Assembly (NCBI GenBank): GCA_002352705.1
Contig: DEIW01000129.1
Location: 1-6,807, forward strand
Direction: 5' to 3'
DNA length: 6,807 nucleotides
Source: Bacteroidales bacterium UBA2764
Lineage (GTDB): Bacteria > Bacteroidota > Bacteroidia > Bacteroidales > Paludibacteraceae
Under the pieces are notes generated by a model that saw only the letters and a list, made by a program, of their open reading frames with translations, did not search any database and was not told the DNA's origin. This document shows positions 1-5,783 of this stretch, one piece after another (positions within the stretch are counted from its first letter, which is position 1; each line of letters begins with the position of its first letter). The translations under genes and the position numbers were made by a program.

Positions 1-2
1 GG

Positions 3-1193
3 GCTTTTAGATTTAATACGGCATTGACAGAGTTTACCGCCGGTCGTTCGCTCAAGTCAATCGGAGAATCAGCTTTTTATGGCTGTGAGCAAATGGGAAA
101 GGCCTATCTCGGCGAACAGTTACAAACCATCGGGGACTATGCTTTTGATAAATGTGAATCACTTGCTGACGTTACTATGCCGCAAACAGTCGAGCAAATC
201 GGGGACTATGCTTTCTTTAGCGCGCCTGTTCGTGAACTGACTACTGCTGCCAATATAGGAACCGGAGCATTCCAGAATTGTGACAGCCTGCGCTCGGTTA
301 TTTTCTTGGACGGCGTCGAAACAATCGGAGAGGCGGCTTTCTCTCATGCCGATTCTTTGGAAACGGTTGTATTTCCCAATACGTTGGTCTGTATCGGCGA
401 TGAAGCATTTCAACAAAATGTGAATCTGCGGGCTATCAATCTACCCAAGGGTGTGAAGAAAATAGGTAAAAACGCTTTCTATTGGTGTGTACAAGCAGAA
501 CGAATCATATTGAGCGATTTAGATACAATCCCGGATGAAGCATTTGCTTATTGCGGCTCTTACACTAAGAAAATAGGGGTACTGCAAATCCCTAATTCTG
601 TTAAATTGATAGGTGGACGAACTTTTATCGGACTCCCAATCAGCAAACTTTCTATTGGTGAAGCAGTTGACTCTATAGGGAAAGAAGCTTTTGCTAATAA
701 TGACAAAATATCTTCTATTATTGCTTACCCTGCCACCGCGCCCCGTAGCGCCAAGGATGCGTTTGATTATGTTCCGACAACAGCGGTAGTAACTGTTCCT
801 TGCTCCGCATTGGAATCCTATCGCACGGAGTGGAACCATTTCAATAATTTTACCGGAGTTGTGGCTATCCAAGGTATAAGCGAAGATGAAATGAAAGGAA
901 AAGTAACGGTTACTTTCTCCGGCGATTGCGCAAGTTCTGTGGCGGTACTTTATGCCGAAGCGAATGACGGATTTGCTTTTGACCATTGGTCTGACGGTAA
1001 CACCGACAACCCGAGGGTTATTACTTCTACAGAGCCACAAACGTTCATCGCATATTTTAAAGACACAAAGGAAGGCATCGAGCAGATTCCTACCCCGCAG
1101 GACAAGGCCCGCAAATATATAATCAACGGTCAGATCTACATCGCCCTACCCGACGGCAAGGTTTTCGACCTAAGAGGTCTCAGAGTACGATAA
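3..1193 (+). CDS. BspA-like leucine-rich-repeat (LRR_5) surface protein, 5' end outside window
   Basis: The frame is open to the left edge, so the true start and any signal peptide lie upstream; 396 residues are visible. About ten LRR_5 (BspA/TpLRR) units follow each other, with the pattern 'L..I.LP..V..IG..AF..C' and many 'IGD.AF' signatures, to roughly nucleotide 860. A short beta domain follows (about 895-1065) that includes 'FDHWSDGNTDNPR', typical of the InlB-like bacterial repeat domain. The protein ends in a tail 'NGQIYIALPDGKVFDLRG' plus LRVR, a short conserved terminus seen on many Bacteroidales extracellular proteins and possibly a sorting signal (inference). Proteins of this family are exported or surface-bound and act in adhesion or protein binding; the ligand cannot be read from sequence. 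Its repeats are diverged, unlike those of the next gene, 22 bp downstream and probably cotranscribed. The family call is firm; the exact function is unknown. Confidence 0.88.
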   Translation, partial: AFRFNTALTEFTAGRSLKSIGESAFYGCEQMGKAYLGEQLQTIGDYAFDKCESLADVTMPQTVEQIGDYAFFSAPVRELTTAANIGTGAFQNCDSLRSVIFLDGVETIGEAAFSHADSLETVVFPNTLVCIGDEAFQQNVNLRAINLPKGVKKIGKNAFYWCVQAERIILSDLDTIPDEAFAYCGSYTKKIGVLQIPNSVKLIGGRTFIGLPISKLSIGEAVDSIGKEAFANNDKISSIIAYPATAPRSAKDAFDYVPTTAVVTVPCSALESYRTEWNHFNNFTGVVAIQGISEDEMKGKVTVTFSGDCASSVAVLYAEANDGFAFDHWSDGNTDNPRVITSTEPQTFIAYFKDTKEGIEQIPTPQDKARKYIINGQIYIALPDGKVFDLRGLRVR

Positions 1194-1215
1194 CAACTTA
1201 AAAATCAATATCATT

Positions 1216-2799
1216 ATGAAAAATTTTATCCTTAAAATTAATCGTGCCCTTGCGGCTAAGAAAAAAATCTTCTTATTATTGACCGCTGTATTGACAGCAG
1301 GTATGTTGTCCGCAGAAACTATCTACGGCGATTGCGGCGAAAACATGGAGTGGGAGTTCAACACCGGTAGCGGTGCGCTCTTCCTAACAGGCTCAGGCCC
1401 AATGGATGATTACGCTTCATTCCGAGAAACCCCTTGGGTGCAATACAGAGATCAGATAAAATCGATTCAAAAAGACTCTCGAAGCCAATACACCACTATC
1501 GGTGATTGCGCGTTTGTCGGATGCAAAAACCTCACGTCTGTTGACTTGCCCAATACCGTTACCAAAATTTCCCGTTCTGCTTTCTATAACTGCAGCGGTT
1601 TGACTTCTGTAACGATTCCCAATAGCGTCACCAGCATTGGAAACTATGCTTTCTATGGTTGCAGCGGTTTGACTTCTGTAACGATTTCCAATAGCGTCAC
1701 AAGCATTGGAAATAATGCTTTCTATGGCACCGGTTTGACCTCTCTTGTTTATAATGCGCATGTCTTTGCGTTTATGCCACCCTCTTATTCCGGAGCATAT
1801 ACCATACCGGATGGAATAGAAATCATTGCAGGTGGTGCTTTCGAGTATTGCCGCGGTTTGACTTCTGTAACGATTCCCAATAGCGTCACCAGCATTGGAG
1901 ACGGGGCTTTCTATGGTTGCCGCGGTTTGAAAACGATCATTATTCCAGCCAGTGTCCAAACGATAGGAACGGCTGCTTTCAGTAGTTGCGTCAATCTGAC
2001 CGTTATACAGGTATCTGCTATTAACCCCTATTATAGCGCAGTAGATGGGGTACTCTACAACAAAAACAAAACCATTCTCCACCAGTTCCCTGCAGGCAAG
2101 AACGTCACCTCGTTCACTATTCCCAATACCGTTACCGAAATTTCCGGTTCTGCTTTCGAGTATTGCCGCGGTTTGACTTCTGTAACGATTCCCAATAGCG
2201 TCACCAGCATTGGAGAGGAGGCTTTCGAGTATTGCACCGGTTTGACTTCTGTAACGATTCCTAATAGCGTCACAAGCATTGGAAACTATGCTTTCTATGA
2301 TTGCACCGGTTTGACCTCTCCTGTTTATAATGCGCATGTCTTTGCGTATATGCCACCCTCTTATTCCGGAGAATATACCATACCGGATGGAATAGAAATC
2401 ATTTCCAGTACTGCTTTCTATAACTGCAGCAATTTGACTTCTGTAACGATTCCTAATAGCGTCACCAGCATTGGAGATTATGCTTTCTCCGTTTGCAGCG
2501 GTTTGACCACTATCACTTGCAAGGCCGTCAATCCACCGGCTCTGGGGGATGATGTCTTTTATCAAGTGAACATAAACATTCCGCTCTATGTTCCGGCTCA
2601 AAGCGTAGAGGCTTACCAAGCGGCAGACCAGTGGAAAGAGTTTGACATAGAGGCCATCAATGAGGAGCAAGGCGTAGAGAAGGTACAAGGGGACCAAGTA
2701 CCCAGTACCAAGGTGCTCCGCGACGGCATGCTGCTCATCGAGATGAACGGCAAGACCTACACCCTCACCGGGCAGGAAAGCATGCAAAGTGCCAAGTAA
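1216..2799 (+). CDS. BspA-like leucine-rich-repeat (LRR_5) surface protein, complete
   Basis: This is a 527-residue exported repeat protein. Residues 1-33 form a signal peptide: a long basic n-region with KKK at 15-17, a hydrophobic core IFLLLTAVLTAGML, and probable cleavage after LSA33. Residues about 34-85 match the usual BspA N-terminal cap (CGENMEWEFN...GSGPMDDY...PW). About twelve 23-residue LRR_5 units follow (consensus GLTSVTIPNSVTSIGNYAF.GC), interrupted by two copies of a 'VYNAHVFA.MPPSYSG.YTIP' insert and one 'NPYYSAVDGVLYN' insert. The end has the family's 'NPPALGDDVF...PLYVPAQSVEAYQAADQWKEF' capping unit, then a tail KVLRDGMLLIEMNGKTYTLTGQ with a slightly extended end (ESMQSAK). 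The ATG is preceded by an A-rich stretch and no Shine-Dalgarno, as is usual in Bacteroidetes. It is probably cotranscribed with the gene before it and ends 30 bp before a strong terminator. Likely role: surface adhesion or binding; the partner is unknown. Confidence 0.92.
   Translation: MKNFILKINRALAAKKKIFLLLTAVLTAGMLSAETIYGDCGENMEWEFNTGSGALFLTGSGPMDDYASFRETPWVQYRDQIKSIQKDSRSQYTTIGDCAFVGCKNLTSVDLPNTVTKISRSAFYNCSGLTSVTIPNSVTSIGNYAFYGCSGLTSVTISNSVTSIGNNAFYGTGLTSLVYNAHVFAFMPPSYSGAYTIPDGIEIIAGGAFEYCRGLTSVTIPNSVTSIGDGAFYGCRGLKTIIIPASVQTIGTAAFSSCVNLTVIQVSAINPYYSAVDGVLYNKNKTILHQFPAGKNVTSFTIPNTVTEISGSAFEYCRGLTSVTIPNSVTSIGEEAFEYCTGLTSVTIPNSVTSIGNYAFYDCTGLTSPVYNAHVFAYMPPSYSGEYTIPDGIEIISSTAFYNCSNLTSVTIPNSVTSIGDYAFSVCSGLTTITCKAVNPPALGDDVFYQVNINIPLYVPAQSVEAYQAADQWKEFDIEAINEEQGVEKVQGDQVPSTKVLRDGMLLIEMNGKTYTLTGQESMQSAK
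1597..2510 (+). repeat. 69-bp in-frame tandem repeats encoding LRR units
   Basis: The unit beginning GGTTTGACTTCTGTAACG recurs at 1597, 1666, 1855, 2170, 2239 and, slightly changed, at 2308 and 2431. Neighbouring copies are exactly 69 bp (23 codons) apart: 1597/1666 and 2170/2239/2308. Copies are nearly identical, including at third codon positions. A three-unit block is also duplicated as a whole (1597-1827 and 2170-2403). Near-identity at synonymous sites points to recent expansion or gene conversion, and makes copy-number change by recombination or slippage likely. Confidence 0.9.
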
Positions 2800-2829
2800 C
2801 AAACTGATCAGCTGACTAACTGACCATCG

Positions 2830-2855
2830 AAAAGCGTCCTTCAAGGGCGCTTTTT
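2830..2855 (+). terminator. Intrinsic terminator after the BspA-like pair
   Basis: The left arm AAAAGCGTCC (2830-2839) pairs with GGGCGCTTTT (2845-2854) across the loop TTCAA. The stem is 10 bp with one T-G wobble, and the right arm runs into five T residues (2851-2855). It lies 30 bp after the stop of the LRR gene and before the tdk promoter, so it separates the two transcription units. Confidence 0.85.
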
Positions 2856-2941
2856 AATGTTGAATACGTTAGCAAAAACACACCTGAGAACCACCTAATG
2901 AAGTTCCATTATTGCGCCTCTGGAGAATGCCAGTCAAATCA

Positions 2942-2967
2942 AAAAATCCTCCATTGGGACGATTTTT
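2942..2967. terminator. Possible bidirectional terminator hairpin abutting the tdk promoter
   Basis: AAAAATC (2942-2948) pairs with GATTTTT (2961-2967); after one C-C mismatch, TCC pairs with GGA around the loop ATTG. A-tract and T-tract flanks on both sides make it terminator-like in both directions. It ends one base before the -33 element of the promoter, so it may insulate tdk from read-through. The stem is weaker than the one at 2830-2855. Confidence 0.45.
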
Positions 2968-2968
2968 A

Positions 2969-3000
2969 TTTGCATATTTGCAAAAAAAGCAGTACCTTTG
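2969..3000 (+). promoter_or_regulatory. Bacteroides-type promoter for tdk
   Basis: The -33 element TTTG (2969-2972) is separated by 20 nt from a -7 element TACCTTTG (2993-3000), matching the Bacteroidetes primary sigma consensus TTTG / TAnnTTTG with its 19-21 nt spacer. Transcription should start a few bases past 3000, giving a leader of only about 25-30 nt before the tdk ATG at 3032. A near copy occurs at 6766-6797. Confidence 0.8.
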
Positions 3001-3005
3001 CGCCG

Positions 3006-3027
3006 TAAATGACCAAATCGTAAATAG
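3006..3027 (+). repeat. Single copy of the TAAATGACC start-site repeat in the tdk leader
   Basis: TAAATGACCAAATCG (3006-3020) followed by TAAATAG matches the 15-bp unit found before priA and the nucleoside kinase. It contains a four-codon micro-ORF (ATG at 3009, stop TAA at 3021-3023) that ends 8 nt before the tdk start. It probably forms almost the whole 5' leader. Confidence 0.7.
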
Positions 3028-3031
3028 TCTT

Positions 3032-3625
3032 ATGTTTTCTGAAAGAGACACCAAAGGCCCCGTAATGCGCAGAGGCGCCATAGAAGTGGTATGCGGGTCG
3101 ATGTTCTCCGGCAAGACCGAAGAGCTGATCCGTCGTATGAAACGCGCGAAATTCGCCAAACAGCGTGTAGAGATCTACAAACCCGCTATTGATGTGCGGT
3201 ACAGCGACGAGGATGTGGTCTCGCATGACCGCAATGTGATTCAGTCCACGCCGGTTGACAGCAGCCAGAATATTCTCCTGATGGTCGATGATATCGACGT
3301 GGTGGGTATTGATGAGGCGCAGTTCTTCGACATGGGCATCGTCGATGTATGCCGTCAACTCGCGGATCGCGGCATACGCGTCATTGTGGCGGGGCTGGAT
3401 ATGGATTTCAAGGGAGTGCCTTTCGGCCCGATGCCTGCACTCATGGCGATAGCCGATGATGTCTATAAGACCCATGCTATCTGTGTCCAATGCGGCGATC
3501 TTGCCTATGTCAGCCACCGCCTCGTGGCTTCCGACAAACGCGTGCTGCTTGGTGAGACAGACAGTTACGAACCGCTCTGCCGTGCCTGCTACAACAAAGC
3601 CGTCGCTGCCGAGGAAGGCAAATGA
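3032..3625 (+). CDS. tdk: Thymidine kinase, type II (Zn-binding)
   Basis: This enzyme phosphorylates thymidine to dTMP with ATP, the pyrimidine salvage step, in the cytoplasm. The 197-residue protein has the P-loop GSMFSGKT (22-29), the Walker-B-like segment VGIDEAQFF with probable catalytic Glu95, the lasso/substrate segment GLDMDFKGVPFGPMP (121-135), and a zinc site of Cys151, Cys154, Cys183 and Cys186. Length and sequence match Bacteroides Tdk closely. I chose ATG 3032 because the promoter -7 box lies at 2993-3000, which excludes earlier starts, and because the extra N-terminal residues (MFSERDTKG) resemble the N-terminus of Bacteroides Tdk. ATG 3065 (186 aa) is the alternative. It is the first gene of a probable operon with priA and a nucleoside kinase; its stop codon lies inside the repeat that carries the priA start. 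No key residue is missing. Confidence 0.95.
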   Translation: MFSERDTKGPVMRRGAIEVVCGSMFSGKTEELIRRMKRAKFAKQRVEIYKPAIDVRYSDEDVVSHDRNVIQSTPVDSSQNILLMVDDIDVVGIDEAQFFDMGIVDVCRQLADRGIRVIVAGLDMDFKGVPFGPMPALMAIADDVYKTHAICVQCGDLAYVSHRLVASDKRVLLGETDSYEPLCRACYNKAVAAEEGK

Positions 3626-3651
3626 CCAAATGGTAAATGACAAAATGGTAA
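3620..3651 (+). repeat. Start-site repeat, two copies, at the tdk-priA junction
   Basis: Two 15-bp-spaced units (AAATGACCAAATGG, then TAAATGACAAAATGG and TAA) overlap the tdk stop TGA (3623-3625) and contain both candidate priA start codons (3630 and 3645). Two micro-ORFs are present: ATG 3622 to TAA 3636 and, directly adjacent, ATG 3637 to TAA 3651. The second ends inside the first codons of priA. The 12-mer AAATGACCAAAT (3620-3631) is identical to copies at 3007, 5668 and 5721. Confidence 0.8.
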
Positions 3652-5669
3652 ATTACATTGATGTCATATTACCGTTGGCAATCCGGGATTGTTATACCTA
3701 TAGCGTCCCGGATGATTTGTCTGTTCCTGTCCCGGGCACACGTGTGATAGTGCCGCTGTTGAAAAAAGAGATGCGCGGCGTGGTACTGCGTACTCATACG
3801 GAGGAGATAGAGCCGTCACTGGCGGCTAAAATCCGTCCTGTCATCTCTATTGTCGAGAATGCTCCTAAAGTCTCTTCCCATCAGTTGGAACTATGGCAAT
3901 GGATGAGCAGTTATTACATGTGTTCTTTAGGTGAAGTGATGGCGGCTGCGCTACCCGGAGGAGTGGACAAGCGATTGACAGACCCGCCTAAACGCAAGAG
4001 AGCCGTAGCGCCTTATACCGGACCTGTTGAGCCGGCGCATGTTTTATCAGAGGCGCAGATGAAAAGTACCGATGAAATCGAGCGTTTCTGGTCTTCCGGA
4101 AAAGATATTGTGCTCCTTCATGGCGTTACTTCTTCCGGCAAAACAGATATATACGTCCATCTTATTCAATCGCAGCTGGCGGCAGGGAAGAATGTCCTCT
4201 ATCTGGTGCCGGAGATAGCCCTGACAACCCAACTCACCAGCCGTCTGCAGTCTGTCTTTGGAGACCGGCTCATGGTCTATCACAGTCGGCTGACAGATGC
4301 TGAGAGGGAAAGAGCCTATCGGGAAGTGCAAAGGGAAGATGAACCGGAGACAAAAGGCAGAGTTGTTCTTGGCGCACGCAGCGCAGTCTTCATGCCCGTA
4401 CCGAAGATAGGGTTGGTGATAGTTGATGAGGAGAACGAACCGAGTTATAAGCAAGCGGAGCCAAGTCCGCGTTATCATGCACGCGCGGCGGCTATCATTT
4501 TGGCGAAAACACATCATGCAAAGGTCTTACTCGGCACCGCAACACCTTCTGTAGAGTCATATTATTTGGCGCAGAAAGGCACGTACGGTTTGGTGACGCT
4601 CAGCGAGCGGTACGGCGGCATGGAACTGCCGGAGATACGTCTCGTTGACCTCAAGCGCCAGTACGAGCGCAAGGAGATGTACGGCCATTTCAGCGACCCG
4701 CTGGTGGAGCGTATACGCACTTGTCTGGCGGAAGGCAAGCAGGTAATCCTCTTTCAGAACCGACGCGGTTATGCGCCGCAAATTCAGTGTACTTCCTGCG
4801 GTCAACCGCCCAGATGCATCCAGTGCGATGTGCCTTTGACGCTTCATAAACGCGAGAACGAACTGCGATGTCATTATTGCGGATATCATATGCCCGTGCC
4901 TGCAGTATGTCCCCACTGCGGGGGAGAACTGAAGATGGTGGGGTTCGGTACCGAGCGGATAGAAGATGAAATACAAACACTCTTTCCTGAAGCCCGTGTG
5001 CTGCGCATGGATCTGGATACTACCCGTAACAAATCCGCCTATCAGGATATCATCAATGCCTTCGCTCGGCATGAGTGTGACATTCTTGTCGGTACACAGA
5101 TGATTACCAAAGGACTGCATTTTGACGATGTACGGTTGGTAGCTGTGCTGAATGCAGACCCGCTTTTCAACCAACCGGACTTCCGAGCCTTTGAGCGGGC
5201 GTACCAGATGTTAGAGCAGGTAGCAGGACGAGCTGGGCGTAAGGGATCAAAAGGAGAGGTGTGGATTCAAACATTCGATACCTCGAATACGGTCCTCTCT
5301 TTTCTCCAAAAACATGACTATAATGCACTGTTTGAGCAGCAGATAGCGGAGCGTAAACTATTCAATTATCCTCCGTTTTATCGGGTGATTCGTATTCAAC
5401 TGAAGGACCATAATGCTGTTCGGGTGCATAAGGTGGCTAACGATATGCAAGCCTATCTGGCACGCATCTTCGGAATGAGGGTATCAGGGCTGATTATTCC
5501 TTTCGTAGAGAGGGTGCAGGCATATACTATCCGGGAACTGACGCTCCGCATCGAGCAGCATGCAAATATGGCGGAGGCAAAACGGAGACTGCAGGAAGCC
5601 ATAGACTATATTTACTCGGTTTCATCGAATAAAAACGTAAAGATCATCGTTGACGTTGATCCGCAATAA
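3645..5669 (+). CDS. priA: Primosomal protein N' (PriA) helicase, short form without winged-helix region
   Basis: PriA is a 3'-5' superfamily 2 DNA helicase that recognises stalled forks and starts primosome assembly for replication restart. From ATG 3645 it has 674 residues. It shows an N-terminal 3'-end DNA-binding domain (about 1-107, starting MVNYIDVILPL like Bacteroides PriA), Walker A GVTSSGKT (160-167), motif II at 261-264, GTATPS, and a zinc region with eight cysteines (382, 385, 391, 394, 409, 412, 422, 425). The lobe 2 motifs GTQMITKGL and QVAGRAGR and a C-terminal domain ending VDVDPQ follow. Two oddities: only about 26 residues link the DNA-binding domain to the helicase, where homologues carry a winged helix, and motif II reads DEEN instead of DEEH. 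Bacteroides PriA is about 820 residues and E. coli PriA 732. ATG 3630, in frame 15 bp upstream, is an alternative start; both lie in the repeat. The open frame into tdk upstream is not used. Activity is likely but its fork specificity may differ. Confidence 0.93.
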   Translation: MVNYIDVILPLAIRDCYTYSVPDDLSVPVPGTRVIVPLLKKEMRGVVLRTHTEEIEPSLAAKIRPVISIVENAPKVSSHQLELWQWMSSYYMCSLGEVMAAALPGGVDKRLTDPPKRKRAVAPYTGPVEPAHVLSEAQMKSTDEIERFWSSGKDIVLLHGVTSSGKTDIYVHLIQSQLAAGKNVLYLVPEIALTTQLTSRLQSVFGDRLMVYHSRLTDAERERAYREVQREDEPETKGRVVLGARSAVFMPVPKIGLVIVDEENEPSYKQAEPSPRYHARAAAIILAKTHHAKVLLGTATPSVESYYLAQKGTYGLVTLSERYGGMELPEIRLVDLKRQYERKEMYGHFSDPLVERIRTCLAEGKQVILFQNRRGYAPQIQCTSCGQPPRCIQCDVPLTLHKRENELRCHYCGYHMPVPAVCPHCGGELKMVGFGTERIEDEIQTLFPEARVLRMDLDTTRNKSAYQDIINAFARHECDILVGTQMITKGLHFDDVRLVAVLNADPLFNQPDFRAFERAYQMLEQVAGRAGRKGSKGEVWIQTFDTSNTVLSFLQKHDYNALFEQQIAERKLFNYPPFYRVIRIQLKDHNAVRVHKVANDMQAYLARIFGMRVSGLIIPFVERVQAYTIRELTLRIEQHANMAEAKRRLQEAIDYIYSVSSNKNVKIIVDVDPQ

Positions 5670-5783
5670 ATGACCAAATAGTAAATGACTAAATAGTAAA
5701 TGTATAAATGAATAAATTCTAAATGACCAAATAGTAAATGACTAAATGGTAAATGTATAAATGAATAAATTCTAAATGACTTT
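5667..5783 (+). repeat. 53-bp tandem repeat (2.1 copies) spanning the priA-kinase intergenic region
   Basis: Units at 5667-5719 and 5720-5772 differ at one base (A5695 versus G5748), followed by a partial third copy from 5773. Each unit is built from two 15-bp subunits (TAAATGACCAAATAG, TAAATGACTAAATRG) and a 23-bp segment with TAAATGTATAAATG and AATAAATTC. The first unit begins with the priA stop codon itself. The array contains nine micro-ORFs with starts at 5670, 5685, 5700, 5708, 5723, 5738, 5753, 5761 and 5776. They are joined by adjacent (TAAATG) or overlapping (ATGA) stop-start pairs, and the last overlaps the kinase ATG at 5784. No promoter matching the TTTG/TAnnTTTG pattern is visible here, so the downstream gene is probably read from the tdk promoter. 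Confidence 0.92.

Noticed and set aside
1417..2844. Long open frame (475 codons) on the - strand opposite the LRR gene
   Set aside because: Its protein is a repeated antisense image of the 69-bp units; a repeat that lacks stops in one antisense frame lacks them in every copy. It has no recognisable domain, promoter or plausible start.
2869..2940. Minus-strand peptide with RNNGTSLGG, loosely like a Bacteroidetes paralogous surface domain remnant
   Set aside because: The match is six to nine residues with no conserved WSS motif after it and no support in neighbouring frames; too short to call a pseudogene.
2912..3031. Upstream extension of the tdk frame
   Set aside because: It runs through the terminator-like hairpin and the promoter, so it would not be transcribed, and it does not resemble Tdk.
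2966..3643. 225-codon minus-strand frame opposite tdk
   Set aside because: It is the antisense shadow of a strongly conserved tdk, with no recognisable motif and its own frame running through the tdk promoter.
3456..3644. Upstream extension of the priA frame into tdk
   Set aside because: It overlaps the zinc-binding end of tdk in another frame and has no homology to PriA. The PriA family N-terminus begins at MVNYIDVILPL.
5667..5783. CRISPR-like array
   Set aside because: The units are directly tandem with no unique spacers, are A/T-rich with internal sub-repeats, and no cas gene is present.
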